A stretch of 64,000 bases of DNA from Oxalobacter sp. (GTDB lineage: Bacteria; Pseudomonadota; Gammaproteobacteria; Burkholderiales; Burkholderiaceae_D), in NCBI GenBank assembly GCA_016291665.1, contig JAEEYE010000003.1:1-64000 (forward strand), written 5' to 3'. Both the position numbers and the translations under genes were made by a program. Below, piece after piece: positions 6,804 through 13,230 of this stretch; within the stretch, counting starts at the first letter, position 1, and every line of letters starts with the position of its first letter. The notes under the pieces were generated by a model. The model saw only the letters and a program-made list of their open reading frames with translations, was not told the DNA's origin and did no database searches.

Positions 6804-6863
6804 ATAGATTTTTCTATTGACTGTAATAGATTTTTCTATATTATAAATTATAGATTTTTCTAT
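6804..6863 (+). promoter_or_regulatory. Early-operon promoter with three repressor-type operators
   Basis: Three exact copies of the dyad ATAGATTTTTCTAT lie at 6804-6817, 6826-6839 and 6850-6863, spaced 22 and 24 bp. A promoter is embedded: TTGACT at 6817-6822 and TATTAT at 6839-6844. The sites overlap and flank both boxes, so a bound dimer would block RNA polymerase. The half-sites match those between cro and the repressor (ATAGA-N4-TCTAT), so the repressor at 1555 is the likely regulator. Confidence 0.75.
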
Positions 6864-6895
6864 AAAAACAAGAACACAACCAAACGGAGGATGGG

Positions 6896-7108
6896 ATGGA
6901 AGAAAAGTTGTTCGCTGTAACTATTGATGACAGTAAAGAAGCGCGAGCTTTTTGTTTCGTCAGAGCTAATGACAGCAATGCTGCAATCGATTTAGTCAGA
7001 AGATTATTCAGCATTCTCTCAGATATGGATCATGTTTTCGTTAGGGAAATGGAACCTATTGCACCCTCAGAAATAATCCAAAAACTTTGCCAGGAGCAGC
7101 AATCATGA
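6896..7108 (+). CDS. Hypothetical protein, first gene of the early operon
   Basis: The 70-residue protein (MEEKLFAVTIDDSKEARAFC...) has an alternating alpha/beta pattern and no family that I recognise. It starts about 30 bp after the triple operator with a CGGAGG ribosome-binding site, so it should be the first gene expressed upon induction. Its stop overlaps the ATG of the next micro-gene (ATGA). In lambdoid-like phages this place holds regulators or host-takeover proteins. Confidence 0.65.
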   Translation: MEEKLFAVTIDDSKEARAFCFVRANDSNAAIDLVRRLFSILSDMDHVFVREMEPIAPSEIIQKLCQEQQS

Positions 7109-7206
7109 CTGACACAACCAAGCACCCAGGAGCAAGCATCATCTGCGTGCTCCTGCTGGCAAGCACAGTCGACTGGATGGCGGACTGCTTTTTCTCGCTG
7201 TTCTGA
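7105..7206 (+). CDS. Single-span membrane micro-protein (33 aa)
   Basis: The ATG overlaps the previous stop in an ATGA, and the 33-residue product carries one hydrophobic segment (ASIICVLLLASTVDWM). The 3' end starts an imperfect 19-bp direct repeat (TTTCTCGYTGTTCTGATGG, 7191-7229). A second GTG-started micro-protein of the same length and kind lies at 10821-10922 in this operon. Function unknown. Confidence 0.45.
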   Translation: MTDTTKHPGASIICVLLLASTVDWMADCFFSLF

Positions 7207-7238
7207 TGGTTTTCTCGTTGTTCTGATGGAGAACTGAA

Positions 7239-7451
7239 ATGCTAATTGACCATATCTTCTGGAAGACAAAGACGGTTGACTACTCGGCCAAGCTGGCGCA
7301 GTGCAAAGCGGAAATGGGGACTGCATACAAGATGCACCCAGACCATGACCCGCTTGAGTACCCATGGCAGTACGAGCCATGGCAGATAGGACGGCTGCTG
7401 GTCGAGAGGCAGATACTGGTTACCCAACAGCCCCAGCCGCAGGTGGGCTAA
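7239..7451 (+). CDS. Hypothetical protein (70 aa)
   Basis: The 70-residue protein is rich in aromatic residues (MLIDHIFWKTKTVDYSAKLA; YPWQYEPWQIGRLL) and has no known motif to my eye. A GGAGAACTGAA sequence before the ATG serves as ribosome-binding site. It continues the early operon after the direct repeat. Role unknown. Confidence 0.6.
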   Translation: MLIDHIFWKTKTVDYSAKLAQCKAEMGTAYKMHPDHDPLEYPWQYEPWQIGRLLVERQILVTQQPQPQVG

Positions 7452-7805
7452 AACAGCGGCATACATTCATATGGCTGTCCTTCCACCGTCCTGCCGGGAG
7501 ACGCTAAACCCCGGCAACAGCAACAGACTTTTCTGATACCGCAGTGGCCGGTCGGGACCAATAACCGCCACAACCAGGGCAGTCCCCACCTTGTTCATCC
7601 AATCGGGAGTGTGACCTGGCGGACGGGCTGGAAAGACAGCCACTACAGGCAAGGCGGTTGGCCACTTCTTTTACAACATTTACTTCGGATACTCAGACTG
7701 GCCAGCCGCCTTACCCGTGGTCCACATTTGATCAACGTTTTTTTGAGAAAGGCCAAGCACATTACGGGAAATGAAGTGGGCCACAACAGACAAAGGGAAA
7801 AAGGA
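7452..7805. other. Gene-poor gap inside the early operon
   Basis: About 350 bp with no convincing gene. The frame of the following ATPase is open back to 7611 but lacks a good start there, and only a 21-codon ATG frame (near 7471) is seen. It may be a leader or regulatory RNA region, or the remains of a lost gene. No clear hairpin terminator was found. Confidence 0.4.
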
Positions 7806-8459
7806 ATGAGCATCTCAACATTCATCATCGGCGAATCAGGCACCGGCAAGACAGCCTCACTGAGGAACCTCAATCCTGAGGAAACCGTACTGATCCAGGC
7901 AATCAAGAAGCCACTGCCCTTCCGGTCTTCCGGATGGAAGCCTTTTGTGGCAGAGGACAAGCCTAACAGCAAGGGCGAAATGGTAAAGGCATACCAGTGG
8001 ATGCAGATGGCCATGGAATCTGCCGTCAAGCAGGGCAGGAAGGTCATCATCATCGATGATTTCCAGTACCTGATGAGCACAGAGTTCATGAAGCGTTCCG
8101 ATGAAAAGGGTTACGGGAAGTTCACCGAGCTCGCACGCCATGCATGGGAAGTCGTGACAAAGGCGACCAGCCTTCCAGACGATGTCCGGGTCTACATCCT
8201 ATCGCACATCCAGACCGGTGATGACGGCATTGCCAGGCTCAAGACAATCGGGAAGCTCCTTGACGAAAAGATCACATTGGAAGGCATGGTGACCATCGTC
8301 CTGCGCACAGCCGTGATGGATGGGAGTTACCTCTTCAGGGTGAAGAACAGTGGATCAGATACGGTGAAAACCCCTATCGGCATGTTCGACACCGAAACCG
8401 TTGAAAACGACCTCAAGGCCGTGGATGACACCATCAGGGATTACTACGGCATCAAATAA
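7806..8459 (+). CDS. Sak4-like single-strand annealing ATPase
   Basis: The 217-residue protein has a Walker A motif near the N-terminus (GESGTGKT, about residues 9-16) and a Walker B-like KVIIIDDFQYL near residues 80-90. The size and layout match phage Sak4/AAA_24-type RecA-fold ATPases, which anneal single strands in phage recombination. The start at 7806 is chosen for its AAAGGAATG context and because the motif then lies where the family has it. The SSB-like gene right behind it supports the call, since Sak4 proteins work with a phage SSB. Confidence 0.75.
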   Translation: MSISTFIIGESGTGKTASLRNLNPEETVLIQAIKKPLPFRSSGWKPFVAEDKPNSKGEMVKAYQWMQMAMESAVKQGRKVIIIDDFQYLMSTEFMKRSDEKGYGKFTELARHAWEVVTKATSLPDDVRVYILSHIQTGDDGIARLKTIGKLLDEKITLEGMVTIVLRTAVMDGSYLFRVKNSGSDTVKTPIGMFDTETVENDLKAVDDTIRDYYGIK

Positions 8460-8476
8460 ACCAAGAAAGGAAAGAA

Positions 8477-9088
8477 ATGAGATATGCACTGAACCCACAG
8501 GATGCACGCGCTTCGGAAAGCTCCCCACGCATCACGGAGACAGGCGCCTACACAGGCACCTTTACCAAGGCGCTGTCCGTCAAGTCAAACGCCGGGACGG
8601 TCGGCATTGAGTTTGAGTTCGAAGACGGCACGACAAAAGCGACCGCCGACTTCCTGACCATATACACACATAAGGCAGACGGGACGCCGGTATTCGGCAA
8701 CAAGGTCATCAGCGCCTTGATGACCTGCCTGAAACTGCGTGAGTTCTCCGATACCGTCGGTACCGTAGACATCTGGGACAGTGTCCAGAAAAAGAAGGTC
8801 CCACAGCAGGCATCCATCTACCCTGACCTGATGAACAAGCCCATCGGTGTCGTCCTCCAGGCAGAGGAATATTTCACGTCTTCCGGTGAACCGCGCATGC
8901 GTATGGTGCTGGCCGGTTTCTTTGAGGCATCCACCCGTCTCATGGCAACGGAAATCCTGGACAAGAAGGCCACACCGCAACAGTTGGACAGGCTGCTCGC
9001 CAGCCTGCAGCCGATAAGGCGGCCGAAACAGCAGCCTACCCAGCAGGCTCCGGCACCAGACACCAGTACCGAAGACATCCCATTCTAA
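8477..9088 (+). CDS. Single-stranded-DNA-binding-like protein
   Basis: The 203-residue product has a beta-rich body (about 1-150) and a low-complexity Gln/Pro-rich linker that ends in the acidic tip TEDIPF, the hallmark of SSB C-termini that recruit partner proteins. Together with the annealing ATPase upstream it is probably the phage recombination SSB (OB-fold or DUF669-like). AAGGAAAG precedes the ATG. The body is not close enough to classical SSB for a firmer family call. Confidence 0.65.
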   Translation: MRYALNPQDARASESSPRITETGAYTGTFTKALSVKSNAGTVGIEFEFEDGTTKATADFLTIYTHKADGTPVFGNKVISALMTCLKLREFSDTVGTVDIWDSVQKKKVPQQASIYPDLMNKPIGVVLQAEEYFTSSGEPRMRMVLAGFFEASTRLMATEILDKKATPQQLDRLLASLQPIRRPKQQPTQQAPAPDTSTEDIPF

Positions 9089-9097
9089 GGAGGCCGT

Positions 9098-9622
9098 ATG
9101 TCAGAGAAGAAATCACTGATTGTCTTGGCACAGGAATACAGGGAACTCGCAGACCTTGTCGCTGAGCGGATTGACGCTACGGAGGATGAGGCTGAGATCC
9201 AGTGCCTCCAGGACACGCTTGAGGGAGAAGCCTACCCACTTGAGACCAAGGCGGCTGGCGTTGCGTTCTACATCCAGAAACTCAGCAGCCTGTCGGATGC
9301 CATCGGCATCAGGCAGAAGGAACTGGCAGAGCGTAAGCGGGTCATCGACAACCGGGTGAAGCGCATCAAGGAGTACCTGCTTGAATGCATGGCCGCAGCA
9401 GGTGTCACCAAGATCGAGTGTCCAGACGTTACTCTCAGCCGCAGGAAGAACCCAGCAAGCGTGGAGGTGTTTGAGGAAGGCCTCATCCCACAGGCTTACA
9501 TGCGCACTCCGACGCCGCCGCCACCGGAGCCGGACAGGAAGGCCATCATTGCTGCACTTAAGGAAGGCATTGATGTGCCTGGCTGCAGGCTGATGCAGAA
9601 AGAGCGCGTGGACATCAAATGA
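9098..9622 (+). CDS. Siphovirus Gp157 family protein
   Basis: The 174-residue protein matches the Gp157 pattern: a long N-terminal coiled coil (about 5-110), then a short beta region with SRRKNPASVEVF and a C-terminal ALKEGIDVPGCRLMQK. Gp157 proteins are encoded in the recombination/replication cluster of siphophages, and one was linked with phage resistance in Streptococcus thermophilus. A GGAGG lies just upstream. The position between an SSB-like gene and other early genes fits. Confidence 0.8.
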   Translation: MSEKKSLIVLAQEYRELADLVAERIDATEDEAEIQCLQDTLEGEAYPLETKAAGVAFYIQKLSSLSDAIGIRQKELAERKRVIDNRVKRIKEYLLECMAAAGVTKIECPDVTLSRRKNPASVEVFEEGLIPQAYMRTPTPPPPEPDRKAIIAALKEGIDVPGCRLMQKERVDIK

Positions 9623-9633
9623 AAGGAACAGCT

Positions 9634-9951
9634 ATGACACATATAACGGAGACGATGAACTCAATCGGCCGGGGCAGTTTCCTGGCAAAAGCCACAGTGG
9701 AACTGCAGGAACTGGTGAGACTGGTCAACGATACCGGCAAGGCAGGAACGTTGACGCTGACAATCACGGTGAAACAGGCATCCAGTTCAGGTGCCATGAC
9801 CATCTCAGGCAAGAGCACATTGAAGAAACCACCGGAAGAACCGATGGAAACACTGCTCTTCGCAACGCCGGAGGGCAACCTTGTGGCCGACAACCCCAAC
9901 CAGAGGAAACTCGACCTGAAAGTCATCCCAAACATCAGGAAAGTTCAATAA
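9634..9951 (+). CDS. Hypothetical phage early protein
   Basis: The 105-residue product from ATG 9634 has a helical N-terminus (SFLAKATVELQELVRLVNDT) and beta strands (TLTLTITVKQ) with a tail ending KVIPNIRKVQ. Similar small proteins sit before DUF2303 genes in phage clusters, but I cannot name a family. An in-frame ATG at 9619 overlaps the previous stop (ATGA) and could be used instead. Confidence 0.6.
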   Translation: MTHITETMNSIGRGSFLAKATVELQELVRLVNDTGKAGTLTLTITVKQASSSGAMTISGKSTLKKPPEEPMETLLFATPEGNLVADNPNQRKLDLKVIPNIRKVQ

Positions 9952-9960
9952 GGAGGAAAT

Positions 9961-10818
9961 ATGCTTGAAGATATTGCAGACAAGGAATTTTTGGAAATCC
10001 TAGGTAAGACGCCCGTCCAGCTTTCCAAGGCAGAAGACAACAACCGGATCTTTGCCATCCCAGATGGGGAAGGCGGTTTCAACATCTGCGACATGTCCCA
10101 TGACATGCTTCCTCAGCCTGAACGCAAAAAGTCAAAGGTCAACCTGACAGATGTCGACAGTTTCATTGGTTACGTCAACCGGCACAAGCAGCCATCCCTT
10201 TCAACAATCTGGGTAGATGCTGATTATGAACACTGCAACATGGTTGTCCGATGTGTCTTTGATGATGATGGAGCAGAATCCCCACAATGGCGCGACCATG
10301 TGGCCACATTCAGGCCATTGAAGACGCAGGAATTCAGGGTATGGCTGTCACATTCAGACGTCAAGATGCGCCAGAAGGACTTTGCCGTTTTCATTGAGAA
10401 CAATATTGCTGACATTGTCTCAAAGGACAACAGTCCTTCTGCAGCAGACATGCTGAACATGGCACTGCATTTCGAATCCCGAAAGACCTTCCGTATCAAG
10501 AGCGATGCCCGGCTAGAGGACGGTTCTTATGAAATCACGATGATGAACAAGGAAAGCGACGACATCATCGGCAAGATGCAGGTTTTCAGTCGGTTCAATA
10601 TCGGTATCCCTGTCTTCTTCAATGGCCAGGCTTATTGCATTGAGGCACGCCTGCGTTACAGGGCGGACTCAGATGGCGTCGTCTTCTGGTATGAACTGAT
10701 CAGACCGGAAAAGGTCATGGAAGATGCCGCTGGTGGGCTGGTTGTAAAAATCCAGGAAAAATGCGGGCTCCCAACCTTTTTTGGGAAACCAGACCTTAGT
10801 AATCAGAAGGATTCCTGA
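9961..10818 (+). CDS. DUF2303/YfdQ family protein
   Basis: The 285-residue protein has the length and pattern of the DUF2303 (YfdQ) family: a central block RHKQPSLSTIWVDADYEHCN, WRDHVATFRPLKTQEFRVWL, and a C-terminal part with FFNGQAYCIEARLRYR and FWYELIRPEKV. The family is known from prophages and early phage gene clusters and has no assigned activity. AAGGAGG gives a strong ribosome-binding site. Confidence 0.8.
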   Translation: MLEDIADKEFLEILGKTPVQLSKAEDNNRIFAIPDGEGGFNICDMSHDMLPQPERKKSKVNLTDVDSFIGYVNRHKQPSLSTIWVDADYEHCNMVVRCVFDDDGAESPQWRDHVATFRPLKTQEFRVWLSHSDVKMRQKDFAVFIENNIADIVSKDNSPSAADMLNMALHFESRKTFRIKSDARLEDGSYEITMMNKESDDIIGKMQVFSRFNIGIPVFFNGQAYCIEARLRYRADSDGVVFWYELIRPEKVMEDAAGGLVVKIQEKCGLPTFFGKPDLSNQKDS

Positions 10819-10820
10819 CC

Positions 10821-10922
10821 GTGATTGCCTGGTGGCTTAAGTGGAACCACTGTGTCTTGGGCGGCATCATCATCGCTGCCCTGCTTTGGACAGCCATAAC
10901 GATATTCAGAGGTGGGAAATGA
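10821..10922 (+). CDS. Single-span membrane micro-protein, GTG start (33 aa)
   Basis: The frame begins with GTG two bases after the DUF2303 stop and encodes 33 residues with a central hydrophobic helix (CVLGGIIIAALLWTAITIF). It ends in an ATGA overlap with the next gene. Coupled overlaps at both sides argue for a real gene. Function unknown. Confidence 0.5.
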   Translation: MIAWWLKWNHCVLGGIIIAALLWTAITIFRGGK

Positions 10923-11164
10923 CGATTGCAGAAAAGTTCATGGAGTGCATTGGGGCCATCAGAAAGCTGAGCGACAGTCCACAGAAAGATTACCTGACGA
11001 AGAAATGCATGAAATTGATAAAAGGGAATGCCGTATCCATCACCAAGGATCTATTCAACAAAAGGCGCAGGCATTACACGTTCATCGACGGATCTGTCCT
11101 TTCCGTACATAAGGACACATACACCAATTCTCAACCAACCTATGAAAGGAAACAGAATGACTGA
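10919..11164 (+). CDS. Hypothetical protein (81 aa)
   Basis: The 81-residue basic protein starts MTIAEKFMECIGAIRKLSDS and is helical in its first half. The ATG at 10919 overlaps the preceding stop and is preferred to the longer frame from 10841. It overlaps the next gene by 8 bp. Not recognised. Confidence 0.55.
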   Translation: MTIAEKFMECIGAIRKLSDSPQKDYLTKKCMKLIKGNAVSITKDLFNKRRRHYTFIDGSVLSVHKDTYTNSQPTYERKQND

Positions 11165-11540
11165 AGAAGTTAAAACCGCAGAAACAACCGCCGCACAGCC
11201 AGAAGTACAGGCTGCAGAGAATCCCATCCAGCAGGATCCACAGCAGCAGGTAGATCAACCGTCTGCTGACATCTACAGGGTAGCTGTCCTAGCATGTTTC
11301 GGCAGCGGTTCCCGTCCTGATGCGATTGAACGCATGAAAGGTGTCGGGATCCAGCTGTTGGTCACTGCCATCCAGGAATCGACTACCCCAGCAGGCAAGA
11401 TGACCGTATTCAACCAGACAGTCGATGCTCTCGCATATGCTGCAGGTGTGCAGATCCAACAGGTTGGTGATAAGCCTGCACCAGAATCCCCAAAAGGTCC
11501 TGCGCCAGAAGCAGGGACGGCAGCTGGCACTGCGGCATAA
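11157..11540 (+). CDS. Hypothetical protein with Ala/Gln/Pro-rich ends
   Basis: The 127-residue protein has a folded centre (about 38-102, IYRVAVLACFGSGSRPDAIE ... VFNQTVDALAYAAGV) flanked by low-complexity Ala-, Gln- and Pro-rich tails. AAAGGAAAC precedes the ATG. It belongs to the early operon by spacing. Family not recognised. Confidence 0.55.
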   Translation: MTEEVKTAETTAAQPEVQAAENPIQQDPQQQVDQPSADIYRVAVLACFGSGSRPDAIERMKGVGIQLLVTAIQESTTPAGKMTVFNQTVDALAYAAGVQIQQVGDKPAPESPKGPAPEAGTAAGTAA

Positions 11541-11615
11541 CCGGGGAAACTGACTTTCAGACCCTGAGCGTCCTGACGGCAGACGTTAAAAGCCGTCATA
11601 TCCGGAGGAATAATC

Positions 11616-11870
11616 ATGAAGCAGTACCTGAAGAACCTAGAACAACTCCTGATTGAGGAAAAGTGCCATACCACCAACGACAGCCAGATGATTGGTAGGC
11701 TGATTGAACTTGCGGATAAGGATGAGCCAAAAGCACCGCATCGCGTTTCACAGGCTGACAGCCGTGGCTTTTACCTTGTGACGGACAGGTGCCCACGCTG
11801 CCGGATAACCTTCCCGCTCGAGGTCATCATCACGTACTGCCCAAACTGCGGGCAGCACATCAGGAGGTAA
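11616..11870 (+). CDS. Small zinc-ribbon protein
   Basis: The 84-residue product has an N-terminal helix and a C-terminal zinc ribbon with CPRC and CPNCG about 17 residues apart. Such proteins bind DNA or partner proteins. A CGGAGGAA ribosome-binding site precedes the ATG. It is followed 2 bp later by the excisionase-like gene, with which it probably shares a transcript. Confidence 0.6.
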   Translation: MKQYLKNLEQLLIEEKCHTTNDSQMIGRLIELADKDEPKAPHRVSQADSRGFYLVTDRCPRCRITFPLEVIITYCPNCGQHIRR

Positions 11871-11872
11871 TT

Positions 11873-12196
11873 ATGGAAACGTGCAACATAAAGGAAACAG
11901 CCGCGCTACTGAAATGCTGCATCAATACCGTCAAAAACCTGGTCAGGAAAGGACGGCTCCAAGGCGGGAAAGTCGGCAGGAAATGGATTTTCCTGAAGGA
12001 AGACATTTACAAAGCAATCAGGGAAAGTCAGAATGGCACTGCCTGCCAGCGCCATGAAAGGAACACAACATGGCAGCAATCTACAAACGAGGCAGCGTTT
12101 ACTGGGTACGCTTCACAGCTCCAGACGGAACGCAGGTTAGACAAAGTGCTCGAACGAAAAACCGTGATCAGGCACAACAGCTCCTTAATAAACTGA
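11873..12196 (+). CDS. Excisionase-like HTH protein
   Basis: The first 55 residues are a MerR/excisionase-type winged helix (NIKETAALLKCCINTVKNLV ... GGKVGRKWIFLKEDIY). Phage excisionases of this type direct the integrase towards excision. The reading frame runs on for about 50 more residues and overlaps the integrase gene by 127 bp in another frame. That tail looks uninformative, so a shorter ancestral gene may have lost its stop. CAGGAGG stands before the ATG. Confidence 0.75.
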   Translation: METCNIKETAALLKCCINTVKNLVRKGRLQGGKVGRKWIFLKEDIYKAIRESQNGTACQRHERNTTWQQSTNEAAFTGYASQLQTERRLDKVLERKTVIRHNSSLIN

Positions 12197-13095
12197 CTTA
12201 CGAAGCATGGTCTCAGAAGACCATGAAAGCAAGGCCACGCCATACGTGGGACGAAGCTGCTCTTCTCTGGCTTGAGGAAAAAAGCGAGAAGAAGAGTATC
12301 CAGGGAGACATCTGCATGATACGGTGGCTTACCCCGTTCTTCCGTGGGAAATACCTGGAAGAGCTCACACGTCCGGTCATCATGCGGATTGCGGAAAAAA
12401 AGAAAGCGGAAAGCTCTCCCTCAAGAGCCAACCGCTACCTTGCCCTTATACGTGCCATCCTGAACAGGGCTGTAAGGATCTGGGAATGGCTCGATAAGGC
12501 ACCTGCGCTGACATTATACCGTGAGCCAAAGGTACGTGTACGTTACCTGACGACACCGGAAATCCACAGGCTTATGTCAGAACTTCCGGAACACCTCAAA
12601 CCGGTCTTCCAGTGCTCCATCATGACAGGGCTGAGAAGGTCGAACATCCTCAACCTCAGGTGGGACCAGGTTGATTTCGTCAGGCGGCAGATCGTCATCG
12701 ACGGGTCTGAGATGAAAGCCGGTCAGACACACGTCGTACCAATGTCACCATCTTTGATCCAGCTGCTCATGCAGCAGATAGACAGACATCCTGTTTATGT
12801 CTTCACGCGCTACGGCAGGAAGATAACCTGGTTCGAAAGGGCATGGCGAGGGGCGCTCGCCCGTGCTGGCATAACCAATTACCGGTGGCATGACAACCGG
12901 CACACATGGGCATCAATCCTGCGGCAGGCCGGTATCTCACTGGATGTGCTGCAGGAACTCGGTGGATGGCACAGTGAACAGATGGTCAAGCGCTACGCCC
13001 ACCTTGCGCCCCATCAGGTTGCCGAAACCGCAGCAATCGTGGACCGTGTTTTTTGCGGAAATAGCACAGTTTTAGCACAGTCCAAAATCCAATGA
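12070..13095 (+). CDS. int: Tyrosine recombinase, phage integrase
   Basis: The 341-residue protein has an N-terminal arm-type domain (YKRGSVYWVRFTAPDGTQVR), a core-binding SAM-like domain (about 55-150) and a catalytic domain with Arg in TGLRRSNILNLRW, HxxR in RWHDNRHTWAS and the nucleophile Tyr in MVKRYAHL. It ends 42 bp from the 3' end of the tRNA-Ile gene, the usual place for the integrase of an element inserted in a tRNA. The other attachment site is not in the window. Confidence 0.93.
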   Translation: MAAIYKRGSVYWVRFTAPDGTQVRQSARTKNRDQAQQLLNKLTYEAWSQKTMKARPRHTWDEAALLWLEEKSEKKSIQGDICMIRWLTPFFRGKYLEELTRPVIMRIAEKKKAESSPSRANRYLALIRAILNRAVRIWEWLDKAPALTLYREPKVRVRYLTTPEIHRLMSELPEHLKPVFQCSIMTGLRRSNILNLRWDQVDFVRRQIVIDGSEMKAGQTHVVPMSPSLIQLLMQQIDRHPVYVFTRYGRKITWFERAWRGALARAGITNYRWHDNRHTWASILRQAGISLDVLQELGGWHSEQMVKRYAHLAPHQVAETAAIVDRVFCGNSTVLAQSKIQ

Positions 13096-13125
13096 AAAAC
13101 GCCCACTTAAAAAAGTGAGCGTTTT
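13096..13125. terminator. Bidirectional terminator between integrase and tRNA-Ile
   Basis: AAAACGCCCACTT pairs with AAGTGAGCGTTTT with one mismatch around a 4-base loop. A and T runs on both sides allow it to end the integrase transcript on the plus strand and the rpoD-tRNA transcript on the minus strand. Confidence 0.75.
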
Positions 13126-13136
13126 CAAGGTGTTAG

Positions 13137-13213
<77 letters not shown>

Positions 13214-13230
13214 GAAGAATGGACATTATA

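Noticed and set aside
7611-7805. N-terminal extension of the Sak4-like ATPase from GTG 7611
   Set aside because: It has low-complexity basic sequence, no ribosome-binding site, and would put Walker A 74 residues into the protein, unlike the family.
1-13136. Second attachment site (copy of the tRNA-Ile 3' end) within the window
   Set aside because: I searched by eye for a repeat of the tRNA 3' segment upstream of the integrase and found none, so the left end of the element is taken to lie outside the window.
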